A stretch of 64,000 nt of DNA, taken from assembly GCA_964415885.1 (NCBI GenBank), contig CAYQCE010000008.1:15048-79047 (forward strand), read 5' to 3'. The position numbers and the translations under genes are program-made. The notes beneath the pieces were generated by a model that was not told the DNA's origin, made no database searches, and saw nothing but the letters and a program-made list of their open reading frames with translations. The stretch is from CAYQCE01 sp964415885 (GTDB lineage Bacteria > Zixibacteria > MSB-5A5 > JAABVY01 > JAHJOQ01). Positions within the stretch are counted from its first letter, which is position 1. Each line of letters opens with the position of its first letter. This document shows positions 26,287-35,656 of the stretch, piece by piece.

Positions 26287-29200
26287 TTAGTTGCCTTCCG
26301 GGCTGCAGTCGCTGCAGCATGTGTAACCACCGAAGTGGAGGAATGTCCACTTGTCGGTCCAGAGGCTCTCCGTATTCGGGTCAAAAGCACCCGGATACGG
26401 GACATAGGTCCACCAAGCCGGAGGAGCGGGATCATCGGAACCACCGCCGCTTCCGCCACAGGCGCCCTGATCCGGTTCCGGACCGCCCTGGAAGACATAA
26501 GCGATAAGGTACACGATATCGTCGATGTCGATCGCACCCGAACCGTTGGCATCACCGCAGCAATCCTGCGGAACCGGAGCCGGGCCTCCCTGGAAGACGA
26601 AGGCGATCTCGTACACGATGTCGTCGATGTCGACAGCACCAGAGGCGTTGACATCACCTACGAAGCAGGGGGAGCCACCACTGCAGAGCACGCATGGATC
26701 GGTGTCTCTGACTGTGGTCGGCAACGGCTGGAGCTGACCGGCGCCATCGGCGAGGGCAGCCGCACCACCCGTGACAGGCCTCGGATTCAGAGTGCCCGTA
26801 GCCAGGTCACGGAACGGAGTAGCGCCCGGACGACCGACGGTCGGCGGGTAGCTGCAGAGCTCGGGATCGATCTGGTAGTTGTTCCACTCGGTGAAGAGGT
26901 AATTGTTTACCCAAGCCGGAGTGCTTGCCGGATCGTCAACGTGGAACCAGAAGCAACCCTCGAAAGTGAGGTCGCCGCAAGCCGCACGCATCTCGGTGTC
27001 TTCGCCTTCAGGATCACACTCACACTCGGCCGGAGTGTGGATGATAGAGCCGGTGCTCTCGAAGTCAGCATAGTAACCCGGGTGATCGATGAAGATCGAG
27101 TTGTAGTAGTGACCGCCGGCATTGTCGCGAATACTGAAGAATCGCGAGGAGTTGGCAGTCGTTGAGCCCAGGCCGGGACCGATATAGGTGACGTTTGCGA
27201 TGTCCGGACGAGCGTACGGGCAGGCATCCTCAGGACTGCCGTTGCCGTCGTGCTCACCGGACTTGTCAGCCTCGTCGTCCTGAACGCTGAACCAGAACTG
27301 GCCGTAACCACGGAAACCTTCGTCATAGTCGAACGAATCGTCACCCTGGAAAGTGCTGACGAGATAGGCGGTGTTGACGGTACCGCCGAACCACTCGAAA
27401 CCGTCATCGAGGTTGAAGGCAACTTCGATGTGATCGATTGTGGTACCGTTACCAAGCGCGCCCATGGTCATACCGTTAATCTCATTGGCTTCACCAATCG
27501 CATACCCGCCGTGGCGGATCGAGATGTACTGGTAAATACCGGAGTTGTCGGTGTCGTCGCAGAGGTTACCCGGAGTGTCGTCGCAACCGTAGATCACGAG
27601 ATCGTAGTCGGGATCGGTTTCCGGAATACCCTCGACTCTGCGCTCGGCAGTACCCGGAACGCAGGGAGCCGGGCATGCGCCGATGTTGGCGCGACCCAGC
27701 ACGATAAGGCCACCCCAGATACCGCGGGTGCCGTGTGCGATGTCATACGGATCGTTGACGTTGTCGTCGATAGCGGTCATGATGATCGGGGCATCTTCAG
27801 TACCGATCATCTCGGCGTAGCCGTCACGGTCGATAATCAGAGCGGACGGCTGATCCGGATGGAGAGCCTGACCGGGGGTGTCACCCTTGATGACTGTGCC
27901 GGGCTCGACATACAGAGTCTGACCGGCTTTCACATGGACACGACCGTAGAGCAGCCACTCTTTGTCATTGGTGAGAGTGTAGGTGCCGCTTGCGTCGATG
28001 TCGGACTGCTCGAAGACTTCCTGGGTCTTCGGATAGCCTGTGTAGCCGCCGAAGTCGAGGAAGGTCCAGCAATCGGTCCACATCTTGCCATCCGGAGCGA
28101 ATGCGCCGGCGTAATCGGTCTCATCGAACCAGGCCGGGGCGGCCGGATCATCCGAGCCACCGCCGACTCCACCTGGATCACAAAGGACGCAGGGATCGCC
28201 GTCGACAGCGATCGGAAGATCAACCGGAACGAAACCGTTAGCAGCGAGAACCGGGCTGGTAGCTGCCGGACGAGCGTCGAGACCAAAGCTGGCCAGGGTA
28301 CGGAAGTCACCGCCGAGACCAGCCGGATCCACTGTCGGAGGATAGCTGTTCAGCTCGACATTCATACCATCAACATTGCTGCCCCATGCTGGGACATTGA
28401 ACAGATAATCATAGTTCCATGTCGGGGTGCTGGCGGGATCGCCGAGATCGTACCAGAAGGTACCATCAAAGGTCAGGTCGCCGCAAGCCGCACGCATCTC
28501 GGTGTCCTCGCCTTCAGGATCACACTGGCAGTCACCGGGATAGTTGAACGGATTATGAATAGTAGGGCCGGTGGCCTCGAAGTCAGCATGGTAACCCGGG
28601 TGATCGACAAAGATCGAGTTGAAGTAGTGACCGCCGGCATTGTCGCGAATACTGAAGAATCGCGAGGAGTTGGCAGTCGTTGAGCCCAGGCCGGGACCGA
28701 TATAGGTGACGTTTGCGATGTCCGGACGAGCGTACGGGCAGGCATCCTCAGGACTGCCGTTGCCGTCGTGCTCACCGGACTTGTCAGCCTCGTCGTCCTG
28801 AACGCTGAACCAGAACTGGCCGTAACCACGGAAACCTTCGTCATAGTCGAACGAATCGTCACCCTGGAAAGTGCTGACGAGATAGGCGGTGTTGACGGTA
28901 CCGCCGAACCACTCGAAACCGTCATCGAGGTTGAAGGCAACTTCGATGTGATCGATTGTGGTACCGTTACCAAGCGCGCCCATGGTCATACCGTTAATCT
29001 CATTGGCTTCACCAATCGCATACCCGCCGTGGCGGATCGAGATGTACTGGTAAATACCGGAGTTGTCGGTGTCGTCGCAGAGGTTACCCGGAGTGTCGTC
29101 GCAACCGTAGATCACGAGATCGTAGTCGGGATCGGTTTCCGGAATACCCTCGACTCTGCGCTCGGCAGTACCCGGAACGCAGGGAGCCGGGCATGCGCCG

Positions 29201-29643
29201 ATGTTGGCGCGACCCAGCACGATAAGGCCACCCCAGATACCGCGGGTGCCGTGTGCGATGTCATACGGATCGTTGACGTTGTCGTCGATAGCGGTCATGA
29301 TGATCGGGGCATCTTCAGTACCGATCATCTCGGCGTAGCCGTCACGGTCGATAATCAGAGCGGACGGCTGATCCGGATGGAGAGCCTGGCCGGGTATGTC
29401 ACCCTTGATGATTGTGCCGGGCTCGACATACAGAGTCTGACCGGCTTTCACATGAACACGGCCATAGAGATGCCAGACTGTGTCGGCTGTCATGGTGTAG
29501 GTGCCACCGGCATCAATGTCGGTCTGTGCGAAGACCTTGATCGGCTTGCCGGCCTCTACCGGGCAGGAAACATCCGTTCCGGCGAAGGCAAAAGCGGGCA
29601 CCAGGATTAGCAGGGACAGTGCAAAAATAACGCTGCGCTGCAT
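26287..29643 (-). CDS. Giant secreted beta-helix-type protein with internal duplication and dockerin
   Basis: An 1118-residue exported protein: signal peptide (1-21), unit 1 (about 30-530), unit 2 (about 536-1118). Each unit starts with VFxQxDIDAxGTYT, GRVHVKAGQTLYVEPGTIIKGD, then IWGGLIVLGRANIG, NEINGMTMGALGNGTTIDHI, DDGFEWFGGTVN and DSFDYDEGFRGYGQFWF. This layout matches secreted right-handed beta-helix-like proteins of the FCB group. A dockerin pair (GDVNASGAVDIDDIVYEI; GDANGSGAIDIDDIVYLI) is inserted near the end of unit 2, splitting the PCVLC...SDDPAxPAW segment seen whole in unit 1. The two units share 766 identical bases. A strong AGGAGG precedes the ATG. The function is unknown, probably a structural or surface protein. 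Confidence 0.85.
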   Translation of the reverse strand: MQRSVIFALSLLILVPAFAFAGTDVSCPVEAGKPIKVFAQTDIDAGGTYTMTADTVWHLYGRVHVKAGQTLYVEPGTIIKGDIPGQALHPDQPSALIIDRDGYAEMIGTEDAPIIMTAIDDNVNDPYDIAHGTRGIWGGLIVLGRANIGACPAPCVPGTAERRVEGIPETDPDYDLVIYGCDDTPGNLCDDTDNSGIYQYISIRHGGYAIGEANEINGMTMGALGNGTTIDHIEVAFNLDDGFEWFGGTVNTAYLVSTFQGDDSFDYDEGFRGYGQFWFSVQDDEADKSGEHDGNGSPEDACPYARPDIANVTYIGPGLGSTTANSSRFFSIRDNAGGHYFNSIFVDHPGYHADFEATGPTIHNPFNYPGDCQCDPEGEDTEMRAACGDLTFDGTFWYDLGDPASTPTWNYDYLFNVPAWGSNVDGMNVELNSYPPTVDPAGLGGDFRTLASFGLDARPAATSPVLAANGFVPVDLPIAVDGDPCVLCDPGGVGGGSDDPAAPAWFDETDYAGAFAPDGKMWTDCWTFLDFGGYTGYPKTQEVFEQSDIDASGTYTLTNDKEWLLYGRVHVKAGQTLYVEPGTVIKGDTPGQALHPDQPSALIIDRDGYAEMIGTEDAPIIMTAIDDNVNDPYDIAHGTRGIWGGLIVLGRANIGACPAPCVPGTAERRVEGIPETDPDYDLVIYGCDDTPGNLCDDTDNSGIYQYISIRHGGYAIGEANEINGMTMGALGNGTTIDHIEVAFNLDDGFEWFGGTVNTAYLVSTFQGDDSFDYDEGFRGYGQFWFSVQDDEADKSGEHDGNGSPEDACPYARPDIANVTYIGPGLGSTTANSSRFFSIRDNAGGHYYNSIFIDHPGYYADFESTGSIIHTPAECECDPEGEDTEMRAACGDLTFEGCFWFHVDDPASTPAWVNNYLFTEWNNYQIDPELCSYPPTVGRPGATPFRDLATGTLNPRPVTGGAAALADGAGQLQPLPTTVRDTDPCVLCSGGSPCFVGDVNASGAVDIDDIVYEIAFVFQGGPAPVPQDCCGDANGSGAIDIDDIVYLIAYVFQGGPEPDQGACGGSGGGSDDPAPPAWWTYVPYPGAFDPNTESLWTDKWTFLHFGGYTCCSDCSPEGN
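27105..27870 (-). repeat. Direct repeat copy A (766 bp, identical to copy B)
   Basis: By line-by-line reading this block matches 28623-29388 without a mismatch at an offset of 1518 bases (506 codons). Flanking bases differ at both edges (27104 and 27871). It is the core of the second beta-helix unit of the 26287-29643 gene. Confidence 0.9.
28623..29388 (-). repeat. Direct repeat copy B (766 bp, identical to copy A)
   Basis: This is the partner of 27105-27870 within the first beta-helix unit of the same gene. Perfect identity at synonymous sites points to very recent duplication or gene conversion. Confidence 0.9.
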
Positions 29644-29994
29644 TTACTTTCCTCCTGAATGAGTTGTTAAGGTTACCCTGATTGTTAACAAGTACATCGC
29701 TGCTTCGAGTTGAAAGTGAGAGACTAGAAGTAATCGTCAGCCTCGATCGGATTAAAGTTCCGAGACTTACGATTCTGCTTCATATGCTATCCTCCTCTTC
29801 CGGGCTGACGGTAGTTGAGACGTTAACGTGTACTATGGCTACTCTAATGTTTCAAACCGCCCTGAAGATTGGATTTCAAGATTAATGGCTAATTATGGGA
29901 TTATTAGTTTTTCGTTCAGATGAGAATTCGCTTCGATACACAACCAGTCTCATATCAATTCGAGCTATAACCGAGCTAAAAGACGAGAAAGAAT
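29644..29994. other. Leader region of the beta-helix gene
   Basis: No full-size gene is seen between the TonB receptor terminator and the beta-helix gene. The region contains the palindrome TTGTTAACAA (29682-29691) and a candidate 19-residue ORF with a strong ribosome site (29724-29783, separate entry). Confidence 0.5.
29724..29783 (-). CDS. Candidate 19-residue small protein or leader peptide
   Basis: On the minus strand GAGGAGG lies seven bases before an ATG that opens MKQNRKSRNFNPIEADDYF and stops at TAG. The ribosome site is among the best in this intergenic region, and the peptide is charged with no membrane segment. It sits about 80 bases upstream of the beta-helix gene, in the same orientation. 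It is unrecognised; translation and function are open. Confidence 0.35.
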   Translation of the reverse strand: MKQNRKSRNFNPIEADDYF

Positions 29995-30022
29995 GAGGCC
30001 GCGACATCTCTGTCACGGCCTC
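29995..30022 (-). terminator. Terminator of the TonB-dependent receptor gene
   Basis: GAGGCCG and CGGCCTC (plus an inner GACA/TGTC pairing around TCTC) form a hairpin 33 bases past the stop of the minus-strand receptor gene. On that strand a T-rich tract (ATTCTTTCTCGTCTTTT) follows. Confidence 0.75.
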
Positions 30023-30054
30023 GGGGAAGCAAGCAAATCGATATTGCCGTATCG

Positions 30055-32949
30055 TTAGAAGCTGAATGTAGCCCCGATCGAGATTCTGCGTCCAAGTTCG
30101 TAAGCTTCACGGGTGTATTCTTTTCCATCGAACTCGTGGACGACGAGATAGTCTTCCTTGAAGATATTCTTCACGGACGCATTGAGGCTGACCACCCGCC
30201 ATATCTTCTGTGAGAGAGTGATATCCACCATATGCCTCGGCTGCTCGAAGGCATCCGGCATAGCGAGCTTGGCGTTGCCTACGAGTCTCTCACCGAAAGC
30301 GTTGTAGTAAATTGCAAAAGTTGTTCCGATTTGTGGATTAGTGTATGCAATATCCAGGTTGACTACATACTCGGACTGACCGAACAGGGGTCGAATCTCG
30401 TCGGCATCCTCGCCTTGAAGCTTCTTAATTTCATTGAGCTCATGGTCCGGGATATCGACTTCCGATCTGGCAATTGTGAGGTTTGCGCCGATCTGGAAAT
30501 TGGAAGTCCATTCGTGAAGGAAGTCGAGTCTTTTTCTAACCTCGAACTCGGCACCATAGACAATGCCGTCATCCACATTGACAAATTTCACGTTGTTGTT
30601 GTGGTCGTATTCGTTCTTCTCGATCGGATTCTTCAAGTGTTTATAGAACGTACTTACAGCCACGATCTCGCCGGACCGTGCGAACCACTCCCACCTCAGA
30701 TCGTAGTTCTCGATCAGTGTGCGTTTGATTTCTTTGTTTCCACTCAGAATGTAGTCCGTGGCGTACTCAGCGTTCGCGAACGGTGCGAACTCACGAAAAC
30801 TCGGCCGAGCAAGAGTTTTGCTATACGCCAGGCGGAGGTTCTGATCATTCTTCAGCCTGTAGACGAGGTTGATGGAAGGTAACCAGTCTTTCTCACTGAG
30901 CTCACCGTTGTCATCCGCGGGATTCGTGACGTACATGAGAGTGCGCTCAAATCTCACACCCGCGATTGTATGTAGTTTCTGGCTGATCGGCAGTTCGATC
31001 ATTCCGTAGGAGTGGAATATCTCCTGGCCAGCGTTGTAGTTGTGACGTCTCATCGACTTGTCAGCGTAGACCATGCCGATTGCAAAATTGCCGAATCTAT
31101 CGGTACCGACAATACCGAGTATGGAGTCGGCAGTGATATCCTCCGGCCTGTCCCACTTGGCAACACCTGTCGAGTGTTCGTAGAACTGGAATTCACGTTC
31201 TCTGTGATATCTTGTTTTATCGAAGAATCCGGTACCGATCTTGAACTTCGCGGGACGATCATCCCAAACGTTGAACGGGATCGAGATGTTGGCCGAAACG
31301 TCGCGGCTGTATTCATTTAGCCAGCGCCAGGTTCTGCTGGGCGGCGGATTCTGGTTCGCGCTCAGGTTGTAATTCGTGTCGACAGTGCCGTCCTCATTGT
31401 GGCGCAGGAGCATATTGTCGGAGAACTTGCGAAGATCCGGCTCGTCCTGACCGGCCTCTGAGTAAGTTACCTGCCAATCGGCGCGGATGCCCCTGCCATC
31501 AGTCAACTGGTGCTCGCCGCCGAGCTGGAAAGTGCCGATATCCCGCATTGTGTATCGAAGAACTCGAGTCTCGAAGAATTCGTTTTCGCCGCCGAACGCT
31601 TCCGGGAAAACACCTTCGAGATATCTCGATTCCGATTCAGCATTTCTACTGTAAAGGTAGTTGACGGTCAACTTGTGTTTTGTTGCAATTGGCATGATGA
31701 AGTTCAGCAGCCCGCCCCAGTGGACCTCATCGACACCCTTCCTGTCCGAGAAGAACTGCTCGAGCGAAACATTCTTTTTCGAGGCGAGCTTCCATCTAGC
31801 CACGGTGCCGTCCTCATATCCGCTGTAGCTTCGGCCGTAGTTCATGCTTCCAAGTACGGAGACATTCTGCCCGAACAACGGAAGTGTGTTCCCATACGAC
31901 AGTGAGTAGCTTTGATTCATCGGGGCATAGCCTTCTGTCGGGAAAAAATGACCGTTGAAAGAGTGAGTTACATCATCGATGAGAAACCATCTGGTGGAAT
32001 CTCTCTTGGCTGTAGTTCCCGGGGGGTTGAACTTACCGGTGTTCTTGACGATCTCCGGCATATCGTATGTTCCGTCGTTGAATGCTATCCAGTCCTGATT
32101 TCCACCGGGATAGTCCATGAAGTCATTGTCGAATGTCACCTCCGAGTGATACCCGGCGGAGGAAGAGAACTTCAGGATGCGCTTACCGGCGAGCTGCTTA
32201 GTCGATATATTAACCGAACCGCCCGCGAAATCACCCGGCTTGTCCGGAGTGAATGTCTTCTCGACAACGATATTGTCGAGCAGAGAAGTTGGAAAGAGGT
32301 CCATCGGCGTGGCCTGCTGATCCGGATTGGTGCTGGGCATCTTGCTGCCGTTAAGCTTGGTGTTTGCATATCTGTCGCCGAGTCCGCGCACGTAGACGAA
32401 CTTACCATCGAGAACCGTGGCTCCCGTTACCTTGGCGAGCGCATCGCCTGCGTCACTCGCACCGGCACGAGAAATGGCCTCGGCAGCGATCGCGTCGGAT
32501 ACTGAAAGCGAAAGCTGACGCTCCTTCAACAAAGCGGCGTCCGCATCACGAACTCGCTCGGCTGTAACCTTGACCACCTCGCCTGTCTGGATTGAGGTCG
32601 GAGTCAGGCTGAGATTCAGTTTGGCTTCGTTTGTATCGGTTACTTTGAAACCCTCGATTCTCATCTTCTGGTAGCCGACGCACTGCACTATTAGCGTGTG
32701 CATACCGGCTGCAACGTTTCTTATCATGAAATTGCCGTCAATGTCGGCTCGGGCGCCATTGGTAGTGCCCTCGATTGTCACTGTTCCCGGGATGGGGTCC
32801 CCGGTCTTTTCGTCGACGAGCCTGCCAACAATGTTCAGGTTTCCGTCAGCATATGTTGTGACACTTGCAGTCATTGAGAGCAAGAGCGCGAGAAGTGCGA
32901 TGAAGTAAGTCGTTTTCATACTCGGCAGTATCCTCCCGAATGATCTCAT
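30055..32949 (-). CDS. TonB-dependent outer-membrane receptor with carboxypeptidase-like domain
   Basis: A 964-residue outer-membrane protein. The start at 32949 is set by AGGAGGGG five bases upstream; longer frames lack a ribosome site. A signal peptide (about 1-34) precedes a carboxypeptidase-regulatory-like beta domain (about 38-110, NIVGRLVDEKTGDPIPGTVTIEG). A plug domain (about 140-260) follows, with ISRAGASDAGDALAKVTG, YVRGLGDRYANTKLNG and NIVVEKTFTPDKPGDFAGG. A 22-strand-type barrel ends in an aromatic residue (RRISIGATFSF), as expected for barrel assembly. It imports an unknown ligand (siderophore, B12, glycan or peptide) using TonB energy. No periplasmic binding protein or SusD-like partner is adjacent, so the substrate cannot be predicted. 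Confidence 0.9.
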   Translation of the reverse strand: MRSFGRILPSMKTTYFIALLALLLSMTASVTTYADGNLNIVGRLVDEKTGDPIPGTVTIEGTTNGARADIDGNFMIRNVAAGMHTLIVQCVGYQKMRIEGFKVTDTNEAKLNLSLTPTSIQTGEVVKVTAERVRDADAALLKERQLSLSVSDAIAAEAISRAGASDAGDALAKVTGATVLDGKFVYVRGLGDRYANTKLNGSKMPSTNPDQQATPMDLFPTSLLDNIVVEKTFTPDKPGDFAGGSVNISTKQLAGKRILKFSSSAGYHSEVTFDNDFMDYPGGNQDWIAFNDGTYDMPEIVKNTGKFNPPGTTAKRDSTRWFLIDDVTHSFNGHFFPTEGYAPMNQSYSLSYGNTLPLFGQNVSVLGSMNYGRSYSGYEDGTVARWKLASKKNVSLEQFFSDRKGVDEVHWGGLLNFIMPIATKHKLTVNYLYSRNAESESRYLEGVFPEAFGGENEFFETRVLRYTMRDIGTFQLGGEHQLTDGRGIRADWQVTYSEAGQDEPDLRKFSDNMLLRHNEDGTVDTNYNLSANQNPPPSRTWRWLNEYSRDVSANISIPFNVWDDRPAKFKIGTGFFDKTRYHREREFQFYEHSTGVAKWDRPEDITADSILGIVGTDRFGNFAIGMVYADKSMRRHNYNAGQEIFHSYGMIELPISQKLHTIAGVRFERTLMYVTNPADDNGELSEKDWLPSINLVYRLKNDQNLRLAYSKTLARPSFREFAPFANAEYATDYILSGNKEIKRTLIENYDLRWEWFARSGEIVAVSTFYKHLKNPIEKNEYDHNNNVKFVNVDDGIVYGAEFEVRKRLDFLHEWTSNFQIGANLTIARSEVDIPDHELNEIKKLQGEDADEIRPLFGQSEYVVNLDIAYTNPQIGTTFAIYYNAFGERLVGNAKLAMPDAFEQPRHMVDITLSQKIWRVVSLNASVKNIFKEDYLVVHEFDGKEYTREAYELGRRISIGATFSF

Positions 32950-33195
32950 TACTTCCCCTCCTGATTTGTTGTTTTTCCACATAGATTTCGAAATGCTTCC
33001 CTGCTTCAAAAATCTGAGACGGCATACGTTTGCCGTCACAGCCCTATAATGAGGGCGAATCAATTCCGCAAAGTTAGCGTTGTATTAGGAGGGAGTTAAT
33101 AATTTGAGTGGTGGGTTCACGTCGTAATTTTGTGGATAACTCAGCTCAGGGTAACCCGATGGCGTTTCGCGGTTCATGGAGGGCGATTTTAACGA

Positions 33196-33224
33196 TTGAC
33201 TTGCCAAAGCGGCACTCATATTAT
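33196..33224 (+). promoter_or_regulatory. Promoter of the flippase-like gene
   Basis: TTGACT (33196-33201) and TATTAT (33219-33224) are 17 bases apart. The predicted start near 33231 leaves a leader of only about 12 bases, which includes the GGGGA ribosome site of the gene at 33243. Confidence 0.6.
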
Positions 33225-33242
33225 CGTATTGATGGGGAATCT

Positions 33243-34367
33243 ATGAATCTCAAGAGTCTGCTCAAGTACAAGCGAGCCTGGGGAGTGGTAATTGCTGCGA
33301 TACTGCTGTATCTCTCATTCCACGATCTGGAGACAGAGAAAATCAGCTCCATCATCTCACGTGCGAACTACAAAATGCTGATCCCCGCCTTTGGCTTTGC
33401 GTTCCTGATGAATGTCTTCAAATCTTTGCGGTGGCGTGTCATAATAGATCCAACGAAGCGAATATCGGTTCGGAATATGCTATCGATATTCTCCGTCGGG
33501 CAGATGGTAAACGTGTCGCTGCCGGCATTGACCGGCCAGGCCGCGAGGATACTGCTGCTATCCAGGCAGGCACGACTGCCCAAGACCTATAGCGCCACTA
33601 CTGTCGTGCTGGAGGTGATGTTTGATGGCATAACGCTGCTGATTCTTCTGGCGGCTTCGTCGACGCTCGTGGTGTTTCCCGGCTGGATAGCGCGTTCGGG
33701 ACTCCTTGCGGGTTTGGTGCTGGTGGTGCTTCTCACCGGCTTTCTGCTGATTGTTCACAACAGGCGGCGCATACGGATTTTCGGTCGTCGTCGATTCAGG
33801 GCGAGATTCCCGCGCCTGTTCGAGAAGATCAGAAACGTGTCGCATTCTTTCGCGGATGCTCTCGACATGCTCAAGAGCACGAAACACACGTTGCTCAGTG
33901 CGCTCTATTCACTGGGAGTCTGGGTTTCGCACGTGCTCGTAATATATTTCATTATTATTGCGCTCGGGATAAATATGCCACCCGGAGGAGCGCTGGTGAT
34001 TCTGGCGGTGAATTCACTCCTGCTGATGTTTCCTATCACGCCGGGTAACCTGGGGACTTTCCAGTGGGCGTGTGTGTTCTCGATGACTACGCTCTTCGGT
34101 GTCCCCAAGGAATCGAGCATCTCATTTTCAGTAGTGTTGCAGATAATGGACCTCGTGCCGGTTTATATCGCCGGCATCCTGTTCCTCATGACCGACCGTC
34201 TCGACTTCAAGGTGCTTTGTCACGAGACGATCAAAGAGGGGAAGAAGCAGCAAACTGGCGAGCAGAAGCCGCGTGCAGCCATGCAAGGCACTGCCGCTGA
34301 TTCGGACCCTCCGAACCTCATCGGATCGGGCACCAGCGGCAAGGAGAACAAACCGGGTACGGTTTAG
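33243..34367 (+). CDS. LPG synthase/flippase-like (UPF0104, AglD-type) membrane protein
   Basis: A 374-residue integral membrane protein with about eight hydrophobic segments. It carries features of the lysylphosphatidylglycerol synthase TM-region family: FLMNVFKSLRWRVII, VGQMVNVSLPALTGQAARILLLSRQ, TYSATTVVLEVMFDGI, and FPITPGNLGTFQWA near the C-terminus. There is no aminoacyl-transferase domain, so a lipid or polyprenol-sugar flipping role is more likely than LPG synthesis. ATG 33243 behind GGGGA is chosen; an upstream in-frame start at 33108 would precede the promoter. The C-terminal 50 residues are polar and probably disordered. Confidence 0.8.
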   Translation: MNLKSLLKYKRAWGVVIAAILLYLSFHDLETEKISSIISRANYKMLIPAFGFAFLMNVFKSLRWRVIIDPTKRISVRNMLSIFSVGQMVNVSLPALTGQAARILLLSRQARLPKTYSATTVVLEVMFDGITLLILLAASSTLVVFPGWIARSGLLAGLVLVVLLTGFLLIVHNRRRIRIFGRRRFRARFPRLFEKIRNVSHSFADALDMLKSTKHTLLSALYSLGVWVSHVLVIYFIIIALGINMPPGGALVILAVNSLLLMFPITPGNLGTFQWACVFSMTTLFGVPKESSISFSVVLQIMDLVPVYIAGILFLMTDRLDFKVLCHETIKEGKKQQTGEQKPRAAMQGTAADSDPPNLIGSGTSGKENKPGTV

Positions 34368-34386
34368 CTTGAAGCGTGCTCTGACC

Positions 34387-35553
34387 ATGTCGCACTGGAG
34401 AAAGAACAGACATCGTACTACTCATTACACGTATGAGATAAGCAGGATGCCTGATGATCTCATATCGCTGCATTCCTCTATTCCCGAATATACTCCAACG
34501 CCGCTACTGGAGTTGCCGAACCTTTCACGTGATCTCGGTGTCGGTGATATCTCGGTAAAGGATGAATCGCACCGTTTCGGTCTCAAGGCGTTCAAGGCGC
34601 TCGGTGCTACTTACGCAATCTTCAAACTTCTGAGATATCTCGAGGGTGAGTCGGTAAGCGCCCGAAACTTCTACAGCGGCGAATCGCCGTTGAAAAGTTG
34701 CAGATATACCTTCACTACCGCGACCGATGGAAACCACGGTCGTGGTGTGGCCTGGGTCGCCAGCAAGCTTCGACAGAATGCGGTCGTGTATATGCCGGAA
34801 AATGCCGTTCAGGCGAGAGTTGAGAACATCCAATCCGAAGGGGCGGAAGTGATTGTCGTCGATGGCAATTATGATCGGGCCGTGGAATTGTGCCGGGAAG
34901 ATGCCGAGAAACACGGTCGGGTGCTGATTTCCGATACATCGTGGCCCGGTTACGAGATGATTCCGCGATGGATTCAATATGGGTACTTCACTCTCTTCGA
35001 TGAGGCGGTGTCCTCCGCCGCCACGGGAAAACCATTCGATGTTGTGATCGTACCGGGCGGAGTCGGGGCGCTCGCAGCATCGGCGGCCATGTTTTTCCGC
35101 TCTATCCTGAAGGATGAGAGCACTCGTCTCGTGAGTGTTGAGCCGGTGGATGCCGCTTGTCTGCTGGAGTCCGCAGAGACCGAATCGGGCGAGGCCGTGT
35201 CGGCCAGTGGGGCAGTGAATTCGATAATGGCGGGGCTGAACTGCGGGACTCCGTCTCTTGTTGCCTGGCCATCGATCCGAGCGGGATTCGATGTGTTTCT
35301 GGCAATAGAGGACAGCTATTCGGAGCACGCGATGCGGGCTCTGTACTATCCCGGGAACTCAGATCCGCGAATCATTTCGGGCGAGTCCGGCGCCGCTTCT
35401 ATGGCCGCGCTTTTGGCGCTAAAGCGCGACGAGCGCCTTGCGGATGCATGTGGCTTCCCTGGTCTTGATAGTGGTTCCCGCGTCCTGATTCTCAATACCG
35501 AGGGTGATACCGACCCTGCCAATTTCGAGAGAATAGTCTCGAATCCTGATTAG
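34387..35553 (+). CDS. Diaminopropionate ammonia-lyase (PLP-dependent)
   Basis: A 388-residue fold-type II PLP enzyme. The motif KDESHRFGLKAFKALGATYA matches the PLP-lysine region of diaminopropionate ammonia-lyase (Lys in AFK). TATDGNHGRGVAWVASKL is the substrate and phosphate loop region, and PGGVGALAASAAMFFR is a glycine-rich phosphate-binding loop. The enzyme converts 2,3-diaminopropionate to pyruvate and ammonia. A threonine or serine dehydratase-like activity is an alternative, but the RFGL motif favours the lyase. ATG 34387 is chosen with moderate confidence because the ribosome site is weak. It follows the flippase-like gene by 19 bases. Confidence 0.85.
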   Translation: MSHWRKNRHRTTHYTYEISRMPDDLISLHSSIPEYTPTPLLELPNLSRDLGVGDISVKDESHRFGLKAFKALGATYAIFKLLRYLEGESVSARNFYSGESPLKSCRYTFTTATDGNHGRGVAWVASKLRQNAVVYMPENAVQARVENIQSEGAEVIVVDGNYDRAVELCREDAEKHGRVLISDTSWPGYEMIPRWIQYGYFTLFDEAVSSAATGKPFDVVIVPGGVGALAASAAMFFRSILKDESTRLVSVEPVDAACLLESAETESGEAVSASGAVNSIMAGLNCGTPSLVAWPSIRAGFDVFLAIEDSYSEHAMRALYYPGNSDPRIISGESGAASMAALLALKRDERLADACGFPGLDSGSRVLILNTEGDTDPANFERIVSNPD

Positions 35554-35656
35554 ACGATTCGTGCAGCGCAAAAAATTTGCGTCTACTCAATAATCTTTTA
35601 TATTGTCTGCCAATTCCCGAAGCGGTTGTTATTGGTTATAAGTCGGAAAGACGACC

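Noticed and set aside
27250..28683. Long plus-strand ORFs (27250-28683, 28768-29610, 26194-27165) opposite the giant secreted gene.
   Set aside because: They are antisense shadows. The minus strand has the signal peptide, ribosome site, dockerin and family motifs, and the similar antisense frames simply reflect the internal duplication.
30232..32505. Plus-strand ORFs (up to 216 codons) inside the TonB receptor gene.
   Set aside because: Composition-driven shadows of the minus-strand receptor; no start signals or motifs.
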